The notes: generated by a model not told the origin, from the sequence alone. DNA of 64,000 bases from Rothia mucilaginosa (GCF_019334805.1 NZ_CP079822.1:868001-932000); one strand, 5' to 3'; counted from the stretch's first letter, positions 13,527 to 23,261 are shown. Made by a program: numbers and translations.

Positions 13527-14729
13527 TTAGCGGACGACCTTAAAGGCCTCAACCAAGTCATTGTAAAGGTCATCTACGTTCTCAATACCCACCGACAGGC
13601 GCAGCAGAGACTCCGGAATCGAATCCGGCTCGTTACCGTGGCGACGACGACGCTCCACCAGAGACTCCACGCCGCCCAGGGAGGTTGCCGGGGTCCACAG
13701 CTTCAGTGCCTCCACGACGTTACGGGCACCCGCGGCGTCCGTATCAAGAGTGACGCACAGAATCGCACCGAAACCGTCCATCTGCTTCTTCGCAATCTCA
13801 TGACCGCGATGGCTCTCCAGGCCCGGGTAACGCACCTCAGCCACGAAGGGGTGCTCGCTCAGACGCTCTGCAAGCACCTGTGCGTTCTGCACCGCACGCT
13901 CCACGCGCAGCGCCAGGGTGCGCAGACCGCGCAGGCCGAGCCACGCCTCCACCGGGCCGGGGATTGCACCATTGGTGATGCGGTGGTGCAGCATCGCCTT
14001 GTACAGCTCCTCGTTCGAGGTCAGAGCCATACCCAGCAGCACATCTGAGTGGCCCGCAAGGAACTTCGTAGCGGAGTGAACCACTACGTCTGCACCCAGA
14101 TCCAGGGGACGCTGCAGAATCGGGGTTGCGAAGGTGTTATCCACCGCGGTCACAATGCCCAAGCGGCGAGCAGCAGAAAGCAGGGCAGGCAGGTCAGCAA
14201 CCTCAAGCATCGGGTTCGTGGGGCTCTCCAGCCACGCCAGGACCTTCGGCTCCGAGTAGTTCACGTTCTCCGGGGTCACGCCGGTGCGGGATGCGGCATC
14301 CTCCATAGCGGCGATAACGCTCTCGGTGTCTTCAATGTCCACGCGAACAAGCTCAATGATGCCGCGGCGTTCCAAATCCTTGCACAGGGTCACCGACGCC
14401 ATGTATGCGTGCTTAGGAATCAGAACGATGGAACCAACCGGCACCAAGTCGATGACAGCAGCGACAGCAGCCATACCGGAGGGGAACAGCAGACCGGGCT
14501 GGGTAGCGTTCTCCAGCTTTGCCACAACCTCTTCCATGCCCTCCCAGGTGGGGTTCGAGAAGCGGGCGTACACGCGGTCCTGCTCAATATTGACGGCGTC
14601 CACACCGCGGTAGGTGGAAGAAAGAACGATCGGAGGGTTCACCGGCGCATCATGCTCGTGTGCCGGGCGGCCGCCAGAGACGACGAAGGTCTCTGCGGAG
14701 TAATTCATGTCGTGGTTATCTGCACTCAT
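13527..14729 (-). CDS. metB: PLP-dependent Cys/Met metabolism enzyme, cystathionine gamma-synthase type
   Basis: About 400 residues of the Cys/Met-metabolism PLP family (fold type I). The PLP lysine is in VVHSATKFLAGHSD; other family marks are NPPIVLSSTYRG, YARFSNPTWEGMEE, the glycine-rich FPSGMAAV and the LESPTNPMLEV block with the PLP-contacting Asp in AVDNTFATP. The C-terminus has SLGGVESLVERR and LLRLSVGIEN. This suits MetB (cystathionine from O-acyl-homoserine and cysteine) but gamma-lyases and related sulfhydrylases share these motifs, so substrate is inferred. Start at ATG 14729 is tentative; an ATG 8 codons in is possible. It is divergent from tmk. Confidence 0.72.
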   Translation of the reverse strand: MSADNHDMNYSAETFVVSGGRPAHEHDAPVNPPIVLSSTYRGVDAVNIEQDRVYARFSNPTWEGMEEVVAKLENATQPGLLFPSGMAAVAAVIDLVPVGSIVLIPKHAYMASVTLCKDLERRGIIELVRVDIEDTESVIAAMEDAASRTGVTPENVNYSEPKVLAWLESPTNPMLEVADLPALLSAARRLGIVTAVDNTFATPILQRPLDLGADVVVHSATKFLAGHSDVLLGMALTSNEELYKAMLHHRITNGAIPGPVEAWLGLRGLRTLALRVERAVQNAQVLAERLSEHPFVAEVRYPGLESHRGHEIAKKQMDGFGAILCVTLDTDAAGARNVVEALKLWTPATSLGGVESLVERRRRHGNEPDSIPESLLRLSVGIENVDDLYNDLVEAFKVVR

Positions 14730-14874
14730 GTCTTTAAGCCTGGCACACCCTGGCATAGAACGCACGTCCGTACGAGTGATAGCACACAGGATTTACATGT
14801 TTTTTACCTTTATGCGCGCTCAACCCCACGCGGAGGTATCACCAAAACCGCACCGGTGCTGCTAAGAGACCCGG

Positions 14875-14891
14875 TACCCTTAAGGGTGATG
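14875..14891 (+). promoter_or_regulatory. -10-like hexamer and palindrome at the tmk start
   Basis: TACCCT (14875-14880) lies 8 nt before the tmk ATG (or 5 nt before an in-frame GTG at 14886). It overlaps the perfect 12-bp palindrome ACCCTTAAGGGT (14876-14887). The layout suggests a leaderless mRNA with a possible operator over its start. Confidence 0.4.
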
Positions 14892-15605
14892 GATACTCTC
14901 AGCTACACCCCCGATGCACAGAATCTTCCCGCTGACCCGACCGGTCGCCGCGGGCTTTTTATCGTGGTCGAAGGAGGCGACGGCGCCGGCAAAACCACCC
15001 AGCTCGCCCTGCTGAATGAAGCGCTCAGCGCCCGCGGATACCGTGTCATCACCACCCGCGAACCCGGCGGCACCGAGATTGGTGAGAAGCTTCGCGCCCT
15101 CGTCCTGGAAGCAGGTCAGGGCACCATTGATGACCGCACCGAGGCGCTGATTTTTGCGGCGTCCCGCGCGGCTCACGCCTCCCAACTGATTCGCCCCGCG
15201 CTCGCTGAGGGCGCCATCGTGCTGAGCGACCGCTATATTGATTCTTCTGCCGCGTACCAGGGCGTAGGCCGTGACCTGGGTATTGAAACCATCGTCGATT
15301 TGAGCCGCTGGGCCACCGCCGACCTGGTTCCTGACGCGACCCTATTGCTGAGTGTGCCGCTGAGCGCCGAGCAGGAGCGCATGGACCAGCGCGGCACCGT
15401 CGACCGTATTGAGGCTGAAGGCGCCGCGTTCAAGGCACGTATTCACGGTGCGTTCGAGCAGATTGCCCGCGAGGACGCTAACGGTTCGCACCGCATCATT
15501 GATGGTGTGGGCACGATTGAGCAGGTGCACGCGCGTGTGCTCGAGGTGATTGAGCCTCTGCTCGCCGCCCGCGAGCTGGTCCGCACCGGCAAGGAGGACT
15601 CATGA
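14889..15605 (+). CDS. tmk: thymidylate kinase
   Basis: A 238-residue dTMP kinase that makes dTDP for DNA synthesis. The P-loop GGDGAGKTTQ lies near residue 27, followed by the TREPGGTEIGEKLR motif and the DRYIDSSAAYQG block typical of bacterial Tmk. The frame stays open far upstream, but protein similarity begins only near residue 20, so ATG 14889 is chosen. The last four bases overlap holB (ATGA), implying translational coupling of dTTP supply and the clamp-loader subunit, a common bacterial pair. Confidence 0.92.
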   Translation: MDTLSYTPDAQNLPADPTGRRGLFIVVEGGDGAGKTTQLALLNEALSARGYRVITTREPGGTEIGEKLRALVLEAGQGTIDDRTEALIFAASRAAHASQLIRPALAEGAIVLSDRYIDSSAAYQGVGRDLGIETIVDLSRWATADLVPDATLLLSVPLSAEQERMDQRGTVDRIEAEGAAFKARIHGAFEQIAREDANGSHRIIDGVGTIEQVHARVLEVIEPLLAARELVRTGKEDS

Positions 15606-16744
15606 GCCTCTGGGATACCCTGCTGATTCCTGCCGATAAGCTCCAGCAGCTGCGCACGGATGCCGCCGCTGACCGCCCCACGCACGCTTGGCTTTTCACA
15701 GGTGCGACCGGTGCACCTCACCGTGAGGCGGCAAAAATTTTCGCTGCCGCGCTGCTGTGCGAGCAGCCCGACCCGCAGAACCGCGGATGTGGCCAGTGCA
15801 AGGGCTGCGTGACCGTCATGAACGGTTCGCACGCAGATTTTACGCACTTTAGTACCGAGGCGACGCACATCAGCATTGACGAGGCGCGCGAGCTGGTCAT
15901 GAAGGCTCAGGACCGCCCGACCGTGGGTCGCTGGCGCGTGATTCTGGTGGAGGACACCGAGCGCATGCCGGAGCGCACCTCCAATGTGTTGTTGAAGGCG
16001 ATTGAGGAGCCGCCGCCGCATACGATTTGGTTGTTGACGGCGCCCTCCCCCACCGATGTGCTGGTGACGATTCGTTCGCGGTGCCGCCCGGTGCAGTTGC
16101 CGGTTCCCACCGATGCGCAGGTGCACGAGTACCTACTGGCGCACGGTGTGGCTGATCCTTTGGCGCAGCGTGCGGCGCGTCTGGCTCTGGGTGATGCGCA
16201 GGAGGGGTACCGTCTGGCGACCGATGAGCAGGCGATGGCTCGTCGGGAGCTGATTACCTCCCTGATTCTGAATGTTCGTTCTATTTCTTCGGCTTTCAAC
16301 GCAGCCGAGAAGCTCACCGACCTTGCCGACCAGGACGCACAGGCTGTCGCCGCTCTCAAGGATGAGCAGGAACGCCAGGAGCTTCTGGCACTGCTGGGTA
16401 TTCGCGAGGGTGAGCGTGTTTCGCCGTCTCTACGAGCGCAGGTTCGCCGCTTGGAGGAGCAGCAGAAGCGCCGCGCTAAGCGCGTTTCATCCGATACGCT
16501 GCTGCGTTCCGTGGCGCAGGTTCAGACGGTTCTGCGTGATGCGTTGACGGTGGCACTGTCGGCTCAGGCTCCGCTGGTCAATGAGCATTTGCGTGAGCTC
16601 CTGGAGGCGTTCTGCACCCGCCGTTCCGCCCAGCAGCTGCTGGAGGATGTGCAGGCGGTCGAGCTGACTCTGCGCCGCCTGCGGACGAACGCGAATGCGC
16701 GTCTGGCGCTTGAGGCGTTGATGAGCCGTTTCGTGTATCAGTAG
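15602..16744 (+). CDS. holB: DNA polymerase III delta' subunit
   Basis: A 380-residue AAA+ clamp-loader protein that joins DnaX and delta to load the sliding clamp. The normal P-loop lysine is absent (FTGATGAPHREAAK), as usual for delta', while the zinc-binding cysteines CEQPDPQNRGCGQCKGC and the sensor-like KAIEEPPPHT and RSRC motifs are present. The C-terminal collar region (about residues 210-375) is helical. Its start overlaps the tmk stop, so both are translated from one message ending at the terminator at 16783. dnaX, another clamp-loader gene, is found at 56005. Confidence 0.9.
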   Translation: MSLWDTLLIPADKLQQLRTDAAADRPTHAWLFTGATGAPHREAAKIFAAALLCEQPDPQNRGCGQCKGCVTVMNGSHADFTHFSTEATHISIDEARELVMKAQDRPTVGRWRVILVEDTERMPERTSNVLLKAIEEPPPHTIWLLTAPSPTDVLVTIRSRCRPVQLPVPTDAQVHEYLLAHGVADPLAQRAARLALGDAQEGYRLATDEQAMARRELITSLILNVRSISSAFNAAEKLTDLADQDAQAVAALKDEQERQELLALLGIREGERVSPSLRAQVRRLEEQQKRRAKRVSSDTLLRSVAQVQTVLRDALTVALSAQAPLVNEHLRELLEAFCTRRSAQQLLEDVQAVELTLRRLRTNANARLALEALMSRFVYQ

Positions 16745-16782
16745 CTTCTTGGTAGCTTATACAGCACAAAGGGGTACAGCAC

Positions 16783-16826
16783 AAAGGGGAGGCACCGAAG
16801 AGATAATCTTCGGCGCCTCCCCTTTT
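16783..16826. terminator. bidirectional terminator between holB and the UPF0210 gene
   Basis: AAAGGGGAGGC and GCCTCCCCTTTT flank an inner CCGAAGA/TCTTCGG pair, giving a long stem with A-run on one side and T-run on the other. It can serve both convergent genes. Confidence 0.88.
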
Positions 16827-16870
16827 CTATTCATTCTCAGCGCCCCTAGAGCTTAGTTGCGGAATCGAGC

Positions 16871-18226
16871 TTAGTTGCGGAAACCGTGAACCGGCGACGG
16901 AATACGACCGCAACGGGCGATGAACGCCTCCGCGCTAGGGGTGTGGGTGGGCATGACGGGTGCGCGACCGAGCAGGCCACCAAATTCGACCATGTCGCCT
17001 ACGCCCAGGCCGACCGCCGGGATGACGCGAACCGCGGTGGTCTTGTGGTTCATCACGCCGATTGCTGCCTCGTCGGCAATCATTGCGGCGAGGGTCGCGG
17101 CGGGGGTGTCGCCGGGAACCGCGACCATGTCCAGACCGACGGAACAGATGGCAGTCATCGCTTCGAGCTTGTCCAGGGTGATGTGTCCGGCGGCTGCGGA
17201 TTCAATCATGCCGATATCCTCAGAGATCGGAATGAAGGAGCCGGAGAGGCCACCGACATTCGAGCACGCCATGAGGCCGCCCTTCTTCACCGCATCGTTG
17301 AGCAGCGCAAGTGCCGCAACGGTGCCGTGGGTACCGACGGTTTCCAGACCCATTTCTTCGAGGATGTGCGCGACCGAGTCGCCAATCTCTGCGGTGGGTG
17401 CCAGGGAGAGGTCAATAATGTTGAAGGGTACGCCCAGACGCTCGGAGGCGAGGGTACCAACCAGCTGACCGACGCGGGTAATCTTGAAGGCTGCCTTCTT
17501 GATTTCTTCGGCGCAGGTGTCGAAGGATTCGCCGCGGACCTTCTGCAGGGCGCGGTGTACCACGCCGGGGCCGGAGACACCCACGGAGATGGTGGTGTCT
17601 GCCTCCTGAACACCGTGGAATGCGCCCGCCATGAAGGGGTTGTCGCTGACGGCGTTCGCGAAGACGACGAGCTTGGCGCAGCCGAAGCCGTGTGCATCCG
17701 CGGTCAGGTCTGCGGTGGCGCGGATGGTCTCGCCCATGAGCTTGACTGCGCTCATGTTAATGCCGGCTCGGGAGGATCCGATGTCTACGGAGGAGCAGAC
17801 CACGTCGGTTTCTGCGAGCGCTCGCGGGATGGAGCGAATCAGCTTCTCGTCGGCGGGGGTCATGCCCTTGTCGACGAGGGCACTGAAGCCGCCGACGAAG
17901 TTCACGCCGACTGCCTTAGCTGCCGCGTCGAGGGTGCGAGCGAACTCTACGTAGTCCTCATCGTTGGAGGCGCCTGCCACCAGCGCGATAGGGGTGACGG
18001 CGATGCGCTTGTTGACGATTGGGATGCCGAGCTCAGCTTCGATACCTTCGCAGACGCTGACGAGGTTTGCGGCGCGGCTGGTGATCTTGTCGTAGATTTT
18101 GCGGCGGGCTACTTCACCGTCGGAGTCGGCGCAGTCGAGCAGGGAGATGCCCATGGTGACGGTGCGAATGTCGAGCTTCTGCTCCTCGATCATTCGAATG
18201 GTTTCTAGAATGTTGGTGTTGCGCAT
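16871..18226 (-). CDS. UPF0210 / DUF711 family protein
   Basis: About 451 residues matching the UPF0210 (DUF711, 'PFL family') proteins. Similarity in the family runs over the whole length: N-terminal [20 protein letters not shown], the [20 protein letters not shown] block, and [17 protein letters not shown]. Family members are found in many Gram-positive bacteria; a structure exists for a streptococcal member, but no reaction is established. The gene starts 10 nt after the UPF0237 gene and the two co-occur widely, so they likely act together. ATG 18226 is chosen since the family begins there; the 29 upstream residues have no support. Confidence 0.82.
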   Translation of the reverse strand: MRNTNILETIRMIEEQKLDIRTVTMGISLLDCADSDGEVARRKIYDKITSRAANLVSVCEGIEAELGIPIVNKRIAVTPIALVAGASNDEDYVEFARTLDAAAKAVGVNFVGGFSALVDKGMTPADEKLIRSIPRALAETDVVCSSVDIGSSRAGINMSAVKLMGETIRATADLTADAHGFGCAKLVVFANAVSDNPFMAGAFHGVQEADTTISVGVSGPGVVHRALQKVRGESFDTCAEEIKKAAFKITRVGQLVGTLASERLGVPFNIIDLSLAPTAEIGDSVAHILEEMGLETVGTHGTVAALALLNDAVKKGGLMACSNVGGLSGSFIPISEDIGMIESAAAGHITLDKLEAMTAICSVGLDMVAVPGDTPAATLAAMIADEAAIGVMNHKTTAVRVIPAVGLGVGDMVEFGGLLGRAPVMPTHTPSAEAFIARCGRIPSPVHGFRN

Positions 18227-18236
18227 AAGTGGAGCC

Positions 18237-18506
18237 TTAGATGGCGTGCATTGCCTTGAAGATGGATTCTGCCTGGATGCGAATCTGCACCTTCTGTTCG
18301 TGCTCAACACCAATCATGGCTTCCTGCAGGTCGATGAGGTTCTGCTGCGCTTCGTCGAAGGAGCAGTGCATGATCATGGTGAAGTATTCGCCCATGATGG
18401 TCTGGGAGACGTCGAGGACGTTGACCTTACGCTCGGCGAGGGTTGCGGTCACGGCGGCGATGATGCCTTCGTGGTCGATGCCTGTGACGGTGAGGATGAT
18501 CTTCAC
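18237..18506 (-). CDS. ACT-domain protein, UPF0237 family
   Basis: An 89-residue single ACT domain ([20 protein letters not shown], then [19 protein letters not shown]). ACT domains bind amino acids or other small ligands and usually regulate a partner enzyme. UPF0237 is related to the first ACT domain of glycine cleavage repressors such as GcvR. Because it lies 10 nt upstream of the UPF0210 gene, the simplest idea is that it senses a ligand for that protein; this is inference. Confidence 0.85.
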   Translation of the reverse strand: MKIILTVTGIDHEGIIAAVTATLAERKVNVLDVSQTIMGEYFTMIMHCSFDEAQQNLIDLQEAMIGVEHEQKVQIRIQAESIFKAMHAI

Positions 18507-18657
18507 AGTGTTCTCCTAGCAGTTTGGGGCTGCGTACCTGAGGAAGAGGTGCATAAAGGCACAGGTATACGCATATTTATAAGACCAATTATAGGTTACT
18601 CAGAACACACTGTGCAGGGTAGACACAAAAATATCCCCTGCATCCCATATTCGGGGC

Positions 18658-18712
18658 ATAAAAAATCCACGCCTTCCCGGTCTGAATAAATACAGGGAAG
18701 AACGTGGATTCT
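18658..18712 (-). terminator. terminator downstream of manA
   Basis: AATCCACG-CTTCCC and GGGAAG-CGTGGATT form an interrupted stem around an 18-nt loop. On the minus strand it is followed by six T. It lies about 95 nt beyond the manA stop codon. Confidence 0.7.
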
Positions 18713-18805
18713 TTATTATGTGCCAGTCTTGATGTATCTTTCGACACTCCTTATATCTGGCTAGATTATAACTGTCTAGAAGTTTTAGTTATCGAGGATT
18801 ATTTC

Positions 18806-19993
18806 CTAAACATAAGAAGCAATGTACAGCTCGCCATTACCGCTCAAGGTTGCCTCGGAGGGCTCACCCACGTGCAGTACCGACTCGGTGGCGCCCAGCA
18901 CGAACTCTTCGGTGCCGTTGCCGTCTGCCGCGTGAATGGTGATTTCACCGGATACGCTCAGTGCGGCACTAATACCCTCAAAGGTGTATTCCTGCGGCTT
19001 GCCCTCTTCAACGCGGATGCGGGTTACGCTCATGCGCTCATCCCACATGACATAGGTGCCCACGGGTGCGTTATCGGGGGTGGGTTGCTGAATCACGGGG
19101 GCGTCCTGGCTTTCGCCGAGAACCTTGATGAGCTCTTCGGTGTCGATGTGCTTTGCGGTCAGACCCGCGCGCATCACGTTATCGGAGGGGTTCATCAGCT
19201 CAATGGCGGTACCGGAGACGTAGGCGTGCACCTGGCCGTCGGGGGTGAATGCGGATTCGCCGGGTGCCAGGTGCACCAGGTTCATGACGAATGCGACGAG
19301 CAGGCCGCGGTCGCCGGGGTACTTGCCGGCAACAATCTGTACGAGCTCAGCGGCGTCAGCAATGAGCGCGTTTTCGGAGCCGGTCAGCTGTGCTGCCACC
19401 TCGATGAGCTGTTCAACAGCGGTTGCGGCAGCGTCTTCGGGCATGCGAATAATCTCGGTCAACAGCTGCTTGGGGGTAAGCTCCACGCGCTCTGCCAGCC
19501 AGTCAGCTTTGAATGCCCTCGCCAGTTCTGCCAGCTGCGCGGAGGTGCGCACACCGGTGAGCACACGCATCGGGGTCAGCGCAATGACGGTTTCGGGCTT
19601 GGAGTAGCGGTCCTTGTAGTTGCGGTGCGGCGCGTCAATCGCGATGCCGCGTGCCTGCTCGTCCTCGAAGCCAGCAATAGCCTGCTCGGGGGTGGGGTGC
19701 ACCTGAATCGACAGGGGTGCATCAATCGCAAGGATCTTAAAGAGGAAAGGGAACCAGTCGGAGGTACGGTCCGGGCGCAGGAAACGGGAGGGCTCAGCCT
19801 GAATCAGTTCGTTGAGCGGGGACTCGGTGCCGTCAACGGTTGCGCGGGAGGGAGCAGCCGGATGCGCACCAACCCACACCTCAGCCTCGGGCTGCTCGGT
19901 GGGTACGGGCACGCCACGCATGCGTCCGAGAATTTCGCGGGAACCCCACGCATAATTCTGAATCTGGTTTTTTAGGGAAAAAATCTCACCCAT
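18806..19993 (-). CDS. manA: mannose-6-phosphate isomerase, type I
   Basis: About 395 residues of the zinc-dependent type I phosphomannose isomerase family, interconverting fructose-6-P and mannose-6-P. Visible motifs: NYAWGSREILGRM at the start, VWVGAHPAAPSR, the zinc-site pair in LSIQVHPTPEQA, the KPETVIALTPM block, and the C-terminal cupin part with GQVHAYVSGTAIELMNPSDNVMRAGLTAKH. The start ATG at 19993 fits the family; the upstream 21 codons look non-coding. It is divergent from manB across about 135 nt, so together they feed mannose-1-P and thus GDP-mannose for glycans. Confidence 0.9.
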   Translation of the reverse strand: MGEIFSLKNQIQNYAWGSREILGRMRGVPVPTEQPEAEVWVGAHPAAPSRATVDGTESPLNELIQAEPSRFLRPDRTSDWFPFLFKILAIDAPLSIQVHPTPEQAIAGFEDEQARGIAIDAPHRNYKDRYSKPETVIALTPMRVLTGVRTSAQLAELARAFKADWLAERVELTPKQLLTEIIRMPEDAAATAVEQLIEVAAQLTGSENALIADAAELVQIVAGKYPGDRGLLVAFVMNLVHLAPGESAFTPDGQVHAYVSGTAIELMNPSDNVMRAGLTAKHIDTEELIKVLGESQDAPVIQQPTPDNAPVGTYVMWDERMSVTRIRVEEGKPQEYTFEGISAALSVSGEITIHAADGNGTEEFVLGATESVLHVGEPSEATLSGNGELYIASYV

Positions 19994-20130
19994 GGGGGGA
20001 AATACCTCTCGACGTGAGTTGTCTGGAGTAAGTGACGTGATAAAAAACCCATACATTCAGCGGAATTTATAAGGTTTTACCTGCCCATTATAGAGGCTAC
20101 TTGCACTTCTTTACCGCTAAAATAAAAGGC

Positions 20131-21537
20131 GTGACTACTATTAATCTACATGACTCATTCAAAGCGTACGACGTGCGTGGCATCGTCGGCGAAACCATTA
20201 CCGCAGAGACTGTTCGCGCTACTGGCGCGGCTTTCGTAGACGTTCTGGGCCTGGAGGGCCAGACTATCCTGGTCGGCGGCGACATGCGCCCCTCCTCCCC
20301 CGAATTCATGGATGCATTCGCCCAGGGTGCAACCGCTCGCGGTGCAAATGTTGAGAAGATCGGTCTGATCTCCACTGACGTTCTGTACTTCGCATGTGGC
20401 GTTGAGAACGCTGCCGGTGTTACCTTCACCGCTAGCCACAACCCCGCAGAGTACAACGGCATGAAGATGGCTAAGGCTGGCGCTGTTCCGCTGTCTTCCG
20501 AGTCCGGTCTGTTCGACATCCGTGACCTGGCTCAGAAGTACCTGGATTCGGGCGAGATTCCTTCGGTTGAGAAGGTCGGCACCGTTTCTGAGAAGGACAT
20601 CCTCAAGCCCTACGCAGAGTACCTGCGCAAGCTGGTTGACCTGTCTTCCATCCGCCCCCTGAAGGTTGTTGTTGACGCTGGTAACGGCATGGGTGGTATG
20701 ACCACTCCCGCTGTTCTGGGCGACACCATCCTGCCGGGTCTGCCCCTGGAAATCGTTCCCCTGTACTTCGAGCTGGACGGTACCTTCCCGAACCACCCGG
20801 CTAACCCGCTGGAGCCGGCTAACCTGGTTGACCTGCAGAAGGCTGTTGTTGAGCACGGTGCTGACATTGGTCTGGCATTCGACGGCGACGCTGACCGCTG
20901 CTTCGTCATCGATGAGAAGGGTGAGCCCGTCACTCCTTCGGCTGTGACCGCTCTGGTTGCTGAGCGCGAGATTGCTCGTGCAAAGGCTGAGGGTAACGAA
21001 GAGCCCGTCATCATCTACAACCTGATCACCTCGAAGGCTGTTCCCGAGCTGGTTGAGAAGCTGGGCGGCCGCGCAGTGAAGACCCGCGTGGGCCACTCCT
21101 TCATCAAGGCTGTTATGGCCAAGGAGAACGGCGTGTTCGGTGGCGAGCACTCCGCTCACTACTACTTCAAGGACTTCTTCAACGCAGACACCGGTATGCT
21201 CGCTGCAATGCACGTGCTGGCTGCTCTGGGTGGCGGCGACCAGCCCCTCTCCGAGATTAGCGCAAAGTACTCCCCGTACGTTGCCTCCGGCGAGATTAAC
21301 TCCGAGATCGAAGACAAGGCTGCCGCTGTGGACCGCGTTCGTGCACACTACGCTAACGCTCCCGTGGTTGTTGAGGACTCCGACGGCACCACCTTCACCA
21401 ACACCGAAGAGGGTTGGTGGGTTAACCTGCGTCCTTCGAACACCGAGCCTTTCCTGCGCCTGAACCTTGAGGCACCGGATGTTGCGACTATGGAGCGCGT
21501 CCGCGACGAGGTTCTGGCTCTGGTTCGCCAGGGCTAA
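20131..21537 (+). CDS. manB: phosphomannomutase/phosphoglucomutase
   Basis: A 468-residue alpha-D-phosphohexomutase, converting mannose-6-P (or glucose-6-P) to the 1-phosphate. The phosphoserine loop TASHNP, the metal loop DGDADR, the sugar-binding GGEHSAHYYF and the phosphate-binding RPSNTEP are all intact, and AYDVRGIVGE is the usual N-terminal motif. A GTG start at 20131 is favoured: TAAAAT (20118-20123) lies 7 nt upstream, as in leaderless genes. Neighbour manA on the other strand makes its substrate. Codon usage is strongly biased, suggesting high expression. Confidence 0.9.
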   Translation: MTTINLHDSFKAYDVRGIVGETITAETVRATGAAFVDVLGLEGQTILVGGDMRPSSPEFMDAFAQGATARGANVEKIGLISTDVLYFACGVENAAGVTFTASHNPAEYNGMKMAKAGAVPLSSESGLFDIRDLAQKYLDSGEIPSVEKVGTVSEKDILKPYAEYLRKLVDLSSIRPLKVVVDAGNGMGGMTTPAVLGDTILPGLPLEIVPLYFELDGTFPNHPANPLEPANLVDLQKAVVEHGADIGLAFDGDADRCFVIDEKGEPVTPSAVTALVAEREIARAKAEGNEEPVIIYNLITSKAVPELVEKLGGRAVKTRVGHSFIKAVMAKENGVFGGEHSAHYYFKDFFNADTGMLAAMHVLAALGGGDQPLSEISAKYSPYVASGEINSEIEDKAAAVDRVRAHYANAPVVVEDSDGTTFTNTEEGWWVNLRPSNTEPFLRLNLEAPDVATMERVRDEVLALVRQG

Positions 21538-21553
21538 GCACTAGCTAGCTACT

Positions 21554-21598
21554 AAAAATCCCGCCTCGCAGATTCGTCTGCGGGGCGGGATTTTTATC
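21554..21598 (+). terminator. terminator of manB
   Basis: ATCCCGCCTCGCAGA pairs with TCTGCGGGGCGGGAT, with A-run before and TTTTTAT after, about 15 nt past the manB stop codon. Confidence 0.9.
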
Positions 21599-21607
21599 TT
21601 GAGTTCT

Positions 21608-21660
21608 AAAAACCCGGCTAGGTTCTTCTGTCTAAGAGGAAGAACCTAGCCGGGTTTAAG
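21608..21660 (-). terminator. terminator of hmp
   Basis: AAACCCGGCTAGGTTCTTC pairs perfectly with the arm ending in CCTAGCCGGGTTT (19 bp, 10-nt loop). Read on the minus strand it follows the hmp stop; only a short T/A stretch follows the stem. Confidence 0.8.
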
Positions 21661-21692
21661 AAACCTAGCGGACGAGCCGGCTTACGGGGTTT

Positions 21693-22874
21693 TTACGCCT
21701 CGCGTGCCTGGTCGTGGAGCATCCACTGGTCCGGGCCGAAGATTTCGTAGTTGATGTTCTTGCCGGGAACGCCTGCCTCCACCAGTGCGGAGCGTACGCC
21801 CTGCATGAAGGGCAGCGGGCCACAGAGGTAGACGTTAGCGTTGGCGGGAACATCCAGCTTGGAGACGTCGACGCGACCGGTGAAGTCGCCGCCTTCGCCC
21901 TCGATGAAGGAGACGAGGCGTGCGTTGGGCAGCTTGCCGACGAGCTCGGTGAGCTCTTCGCGCAGGGGCCAGGTGTCCAGGCGGCGGTCTGCGTGGACCA
22001 CGGTCACGGGGCGCTCGGAGCCCTTCTCAACCAGCTCGGAGAGGAAGCTGAGCATGGGGGTGGTGCCAATACCTGCGGAGAAGAGGTACAGGGGCGCCTC
22101 AGGGTCGCCAAAGCCTTCCAGAGTCAGGTCACCGTAGGGGTTAGAGATCTCGACGACGTCGCCGATCTTCAGTTCGTGCAGGATGGAGGTCATCTCGCCG
22201 TTGGGGTCGAGCTTCACACCGATGCGGCGCTGGTTCTTTTCGCTGGGCAGCAGGGTGTACTGGCGTGCCTGGCGCAGACCGTCACGTGCGGGAACGACGA
22301 TGGAGATGTACTGGCCGCCCTTGGACTCGGTCATGGGGGTCTCATCGGCGGGCTCGAAGGTCAGCACGACGACGTTCTCGCCGGTCTCCTTACGGTCAAC
22401 GACCTTGAAGGGTGCGAACATGACATCGTTTGCCTGGGATGCGTACAGGCCCTTCTCCAGCTTGATGAGGGCGTTGCCCATGAGCCAGTAGACCTCGGTC
22501 CATGCCTCAACGATTTCGGGGGTTGCCAGATCGCCGAGGTTAGCGGCGATTGCCTCGAAGAGGTACTTGTAGACGGTGGGGTACTCTTCTTCCTTCAGGC
22601 CCAGGGAGGCGTGCTTGTGAGCAACGCGGGAGAGGACTTCGTCGGGGTAGGAGTCCGGGTGCTCAACGATGTAGGAAGCGAACACAGCGATGGAGCCTGC
22701 AAGTGCGCGGGGCTGGGTGCCTTCGAGCTGAGAGGAGCGGGAGAACATGCCGTCCATCAGGTCGGGGCGAGCGGCGAACATTCGACGGTAGAAGTCGGGG
22801 GTGATGTCGTTGATGCGCTCAGCAATGATGGGCAGCGTTGCCTCAATAATGGGGCGGGACTTCTCGGAGAGCAT
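21693..22874 (-). CDS. hmp: flavohaemoglobin, NO dioxygenase
   Basis: A 393-residue flavohaemoglobin turning nitric oxide to nitrate with O2 and NAD(P)H. The globin domain (about 1-140) has the proximal His in VAHKHASL and an intact Tyr in PDFYRRMF. The FAD domain has RQYTLL and the FNR-type NAD domain GIGTTPMLSFL, ending in YLCGPLPFM and NYEIFGPD. GGAAGAAGG precedes the ATG at 22874. The upstream gene nsrR encodes a probable NO-sensing repressor, fitting NO-induced expression. The leader from the proposed promoter at 23108-23136 would be about 225 nt. Confidence 0.92.
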   Translation of the reverse strand: MLSEKSRPIIEATLPIIAERINDITPDFYRRMFAARPDLMDGMFSRSSQLEGTQPRALAGSIAVFASYIVEHPDSYPDEVLSRVAHKHASLGLKEEEYPTVYKYLFEAIAANLGDLATPEIVEAWTEVYWLMGNALIKLEKGLYASQANDVMFAPFKVVDRKETGENVVVLTFEPADETPMTESKGGQYISIVVPARDGLRQARQYTLLPSEKNQRRIGVKLDPNGEMTSILHELKIGDVVEISNPYGDLTLEGFGDPEAPLYLFSAGIGTTPMLSFLSELVEKGSERPVTVVHADRRLDTWPLREELTELVGKLPNARLVSFIEGEGGDFTGRVDVSKLDVPANANVYLCGPLPFMQGVRSALVEAGVPGKNINYEIFGPDQWMLHDQAREA

Positions 22875-23107
22875 GTCTTGCCTTCTTCCTGTGTGGTCAC
22901 CTGGTCGTTGTGATGATGCCCTTGATATGTGTGATGCTGGGGCGTTCACTCGGACAGCTCAGTTGGTGACGAAGTGTTTATAAAGCACCCTTACCGTAGC
23001 ATTTTGCGGGGTGCTTGCGCTGTGTGCAGGTCATGCTCTGAGGGTTATTTGGCACTGTGGATGCGACTTATGGTTCACCCTGACTCAAAGATAGAGTTGC
23101 GCGTCAC

Positions 23108-23136
23108 ACTATATATTTTCAGCCGCACTTCTACAA
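23108..23136 (-). promoter_or_regulatory. candidate hmp promoter
   Basis: Minus strand: TTGTAG (23136-23131), 17-nt spacer, TATAGT (23113-23108). Left half-site-like AACATGTAT of the NsrR consensus lies just upstream (23158-23166). The GTYGCC element of stable-RNA promoters is absent. Confidence 0.5.
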
Positions 23137-23238
23137 TCGGCGGGTGACCAGCCTGGAAACATGTATAAAAATACCGAAGTGAAAATATATTTACCTAGGA
23201 AAGTATGCAGTGTGGTGCAAAAATGAATATGGTCACAT

Positions 23239-23261
23239 TTTCTGCATTTGAAAAGCAAATT
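23239..23261. promoter_or_regulatory. candidate NsrR operator
   Basis: By hand this 23-bp site agrees at about 15 of 20 defined positions with the published enterobacterial NsrR consensus (two 11-bp halves of ATGCATTT type); the left core is TGCATTT and the right core AAAAGCAAATT. It is about 100 bp upstream of the best hmp promoter hexamers, so classic steric repression is not assured. Confidence 0.4.

Noticed and set aside
14049..14888. Upstream extension of the tmk reading frame
   Set aside because: It is antisense to the MetB-like gene and shows no thymidylate-kinase similarity.
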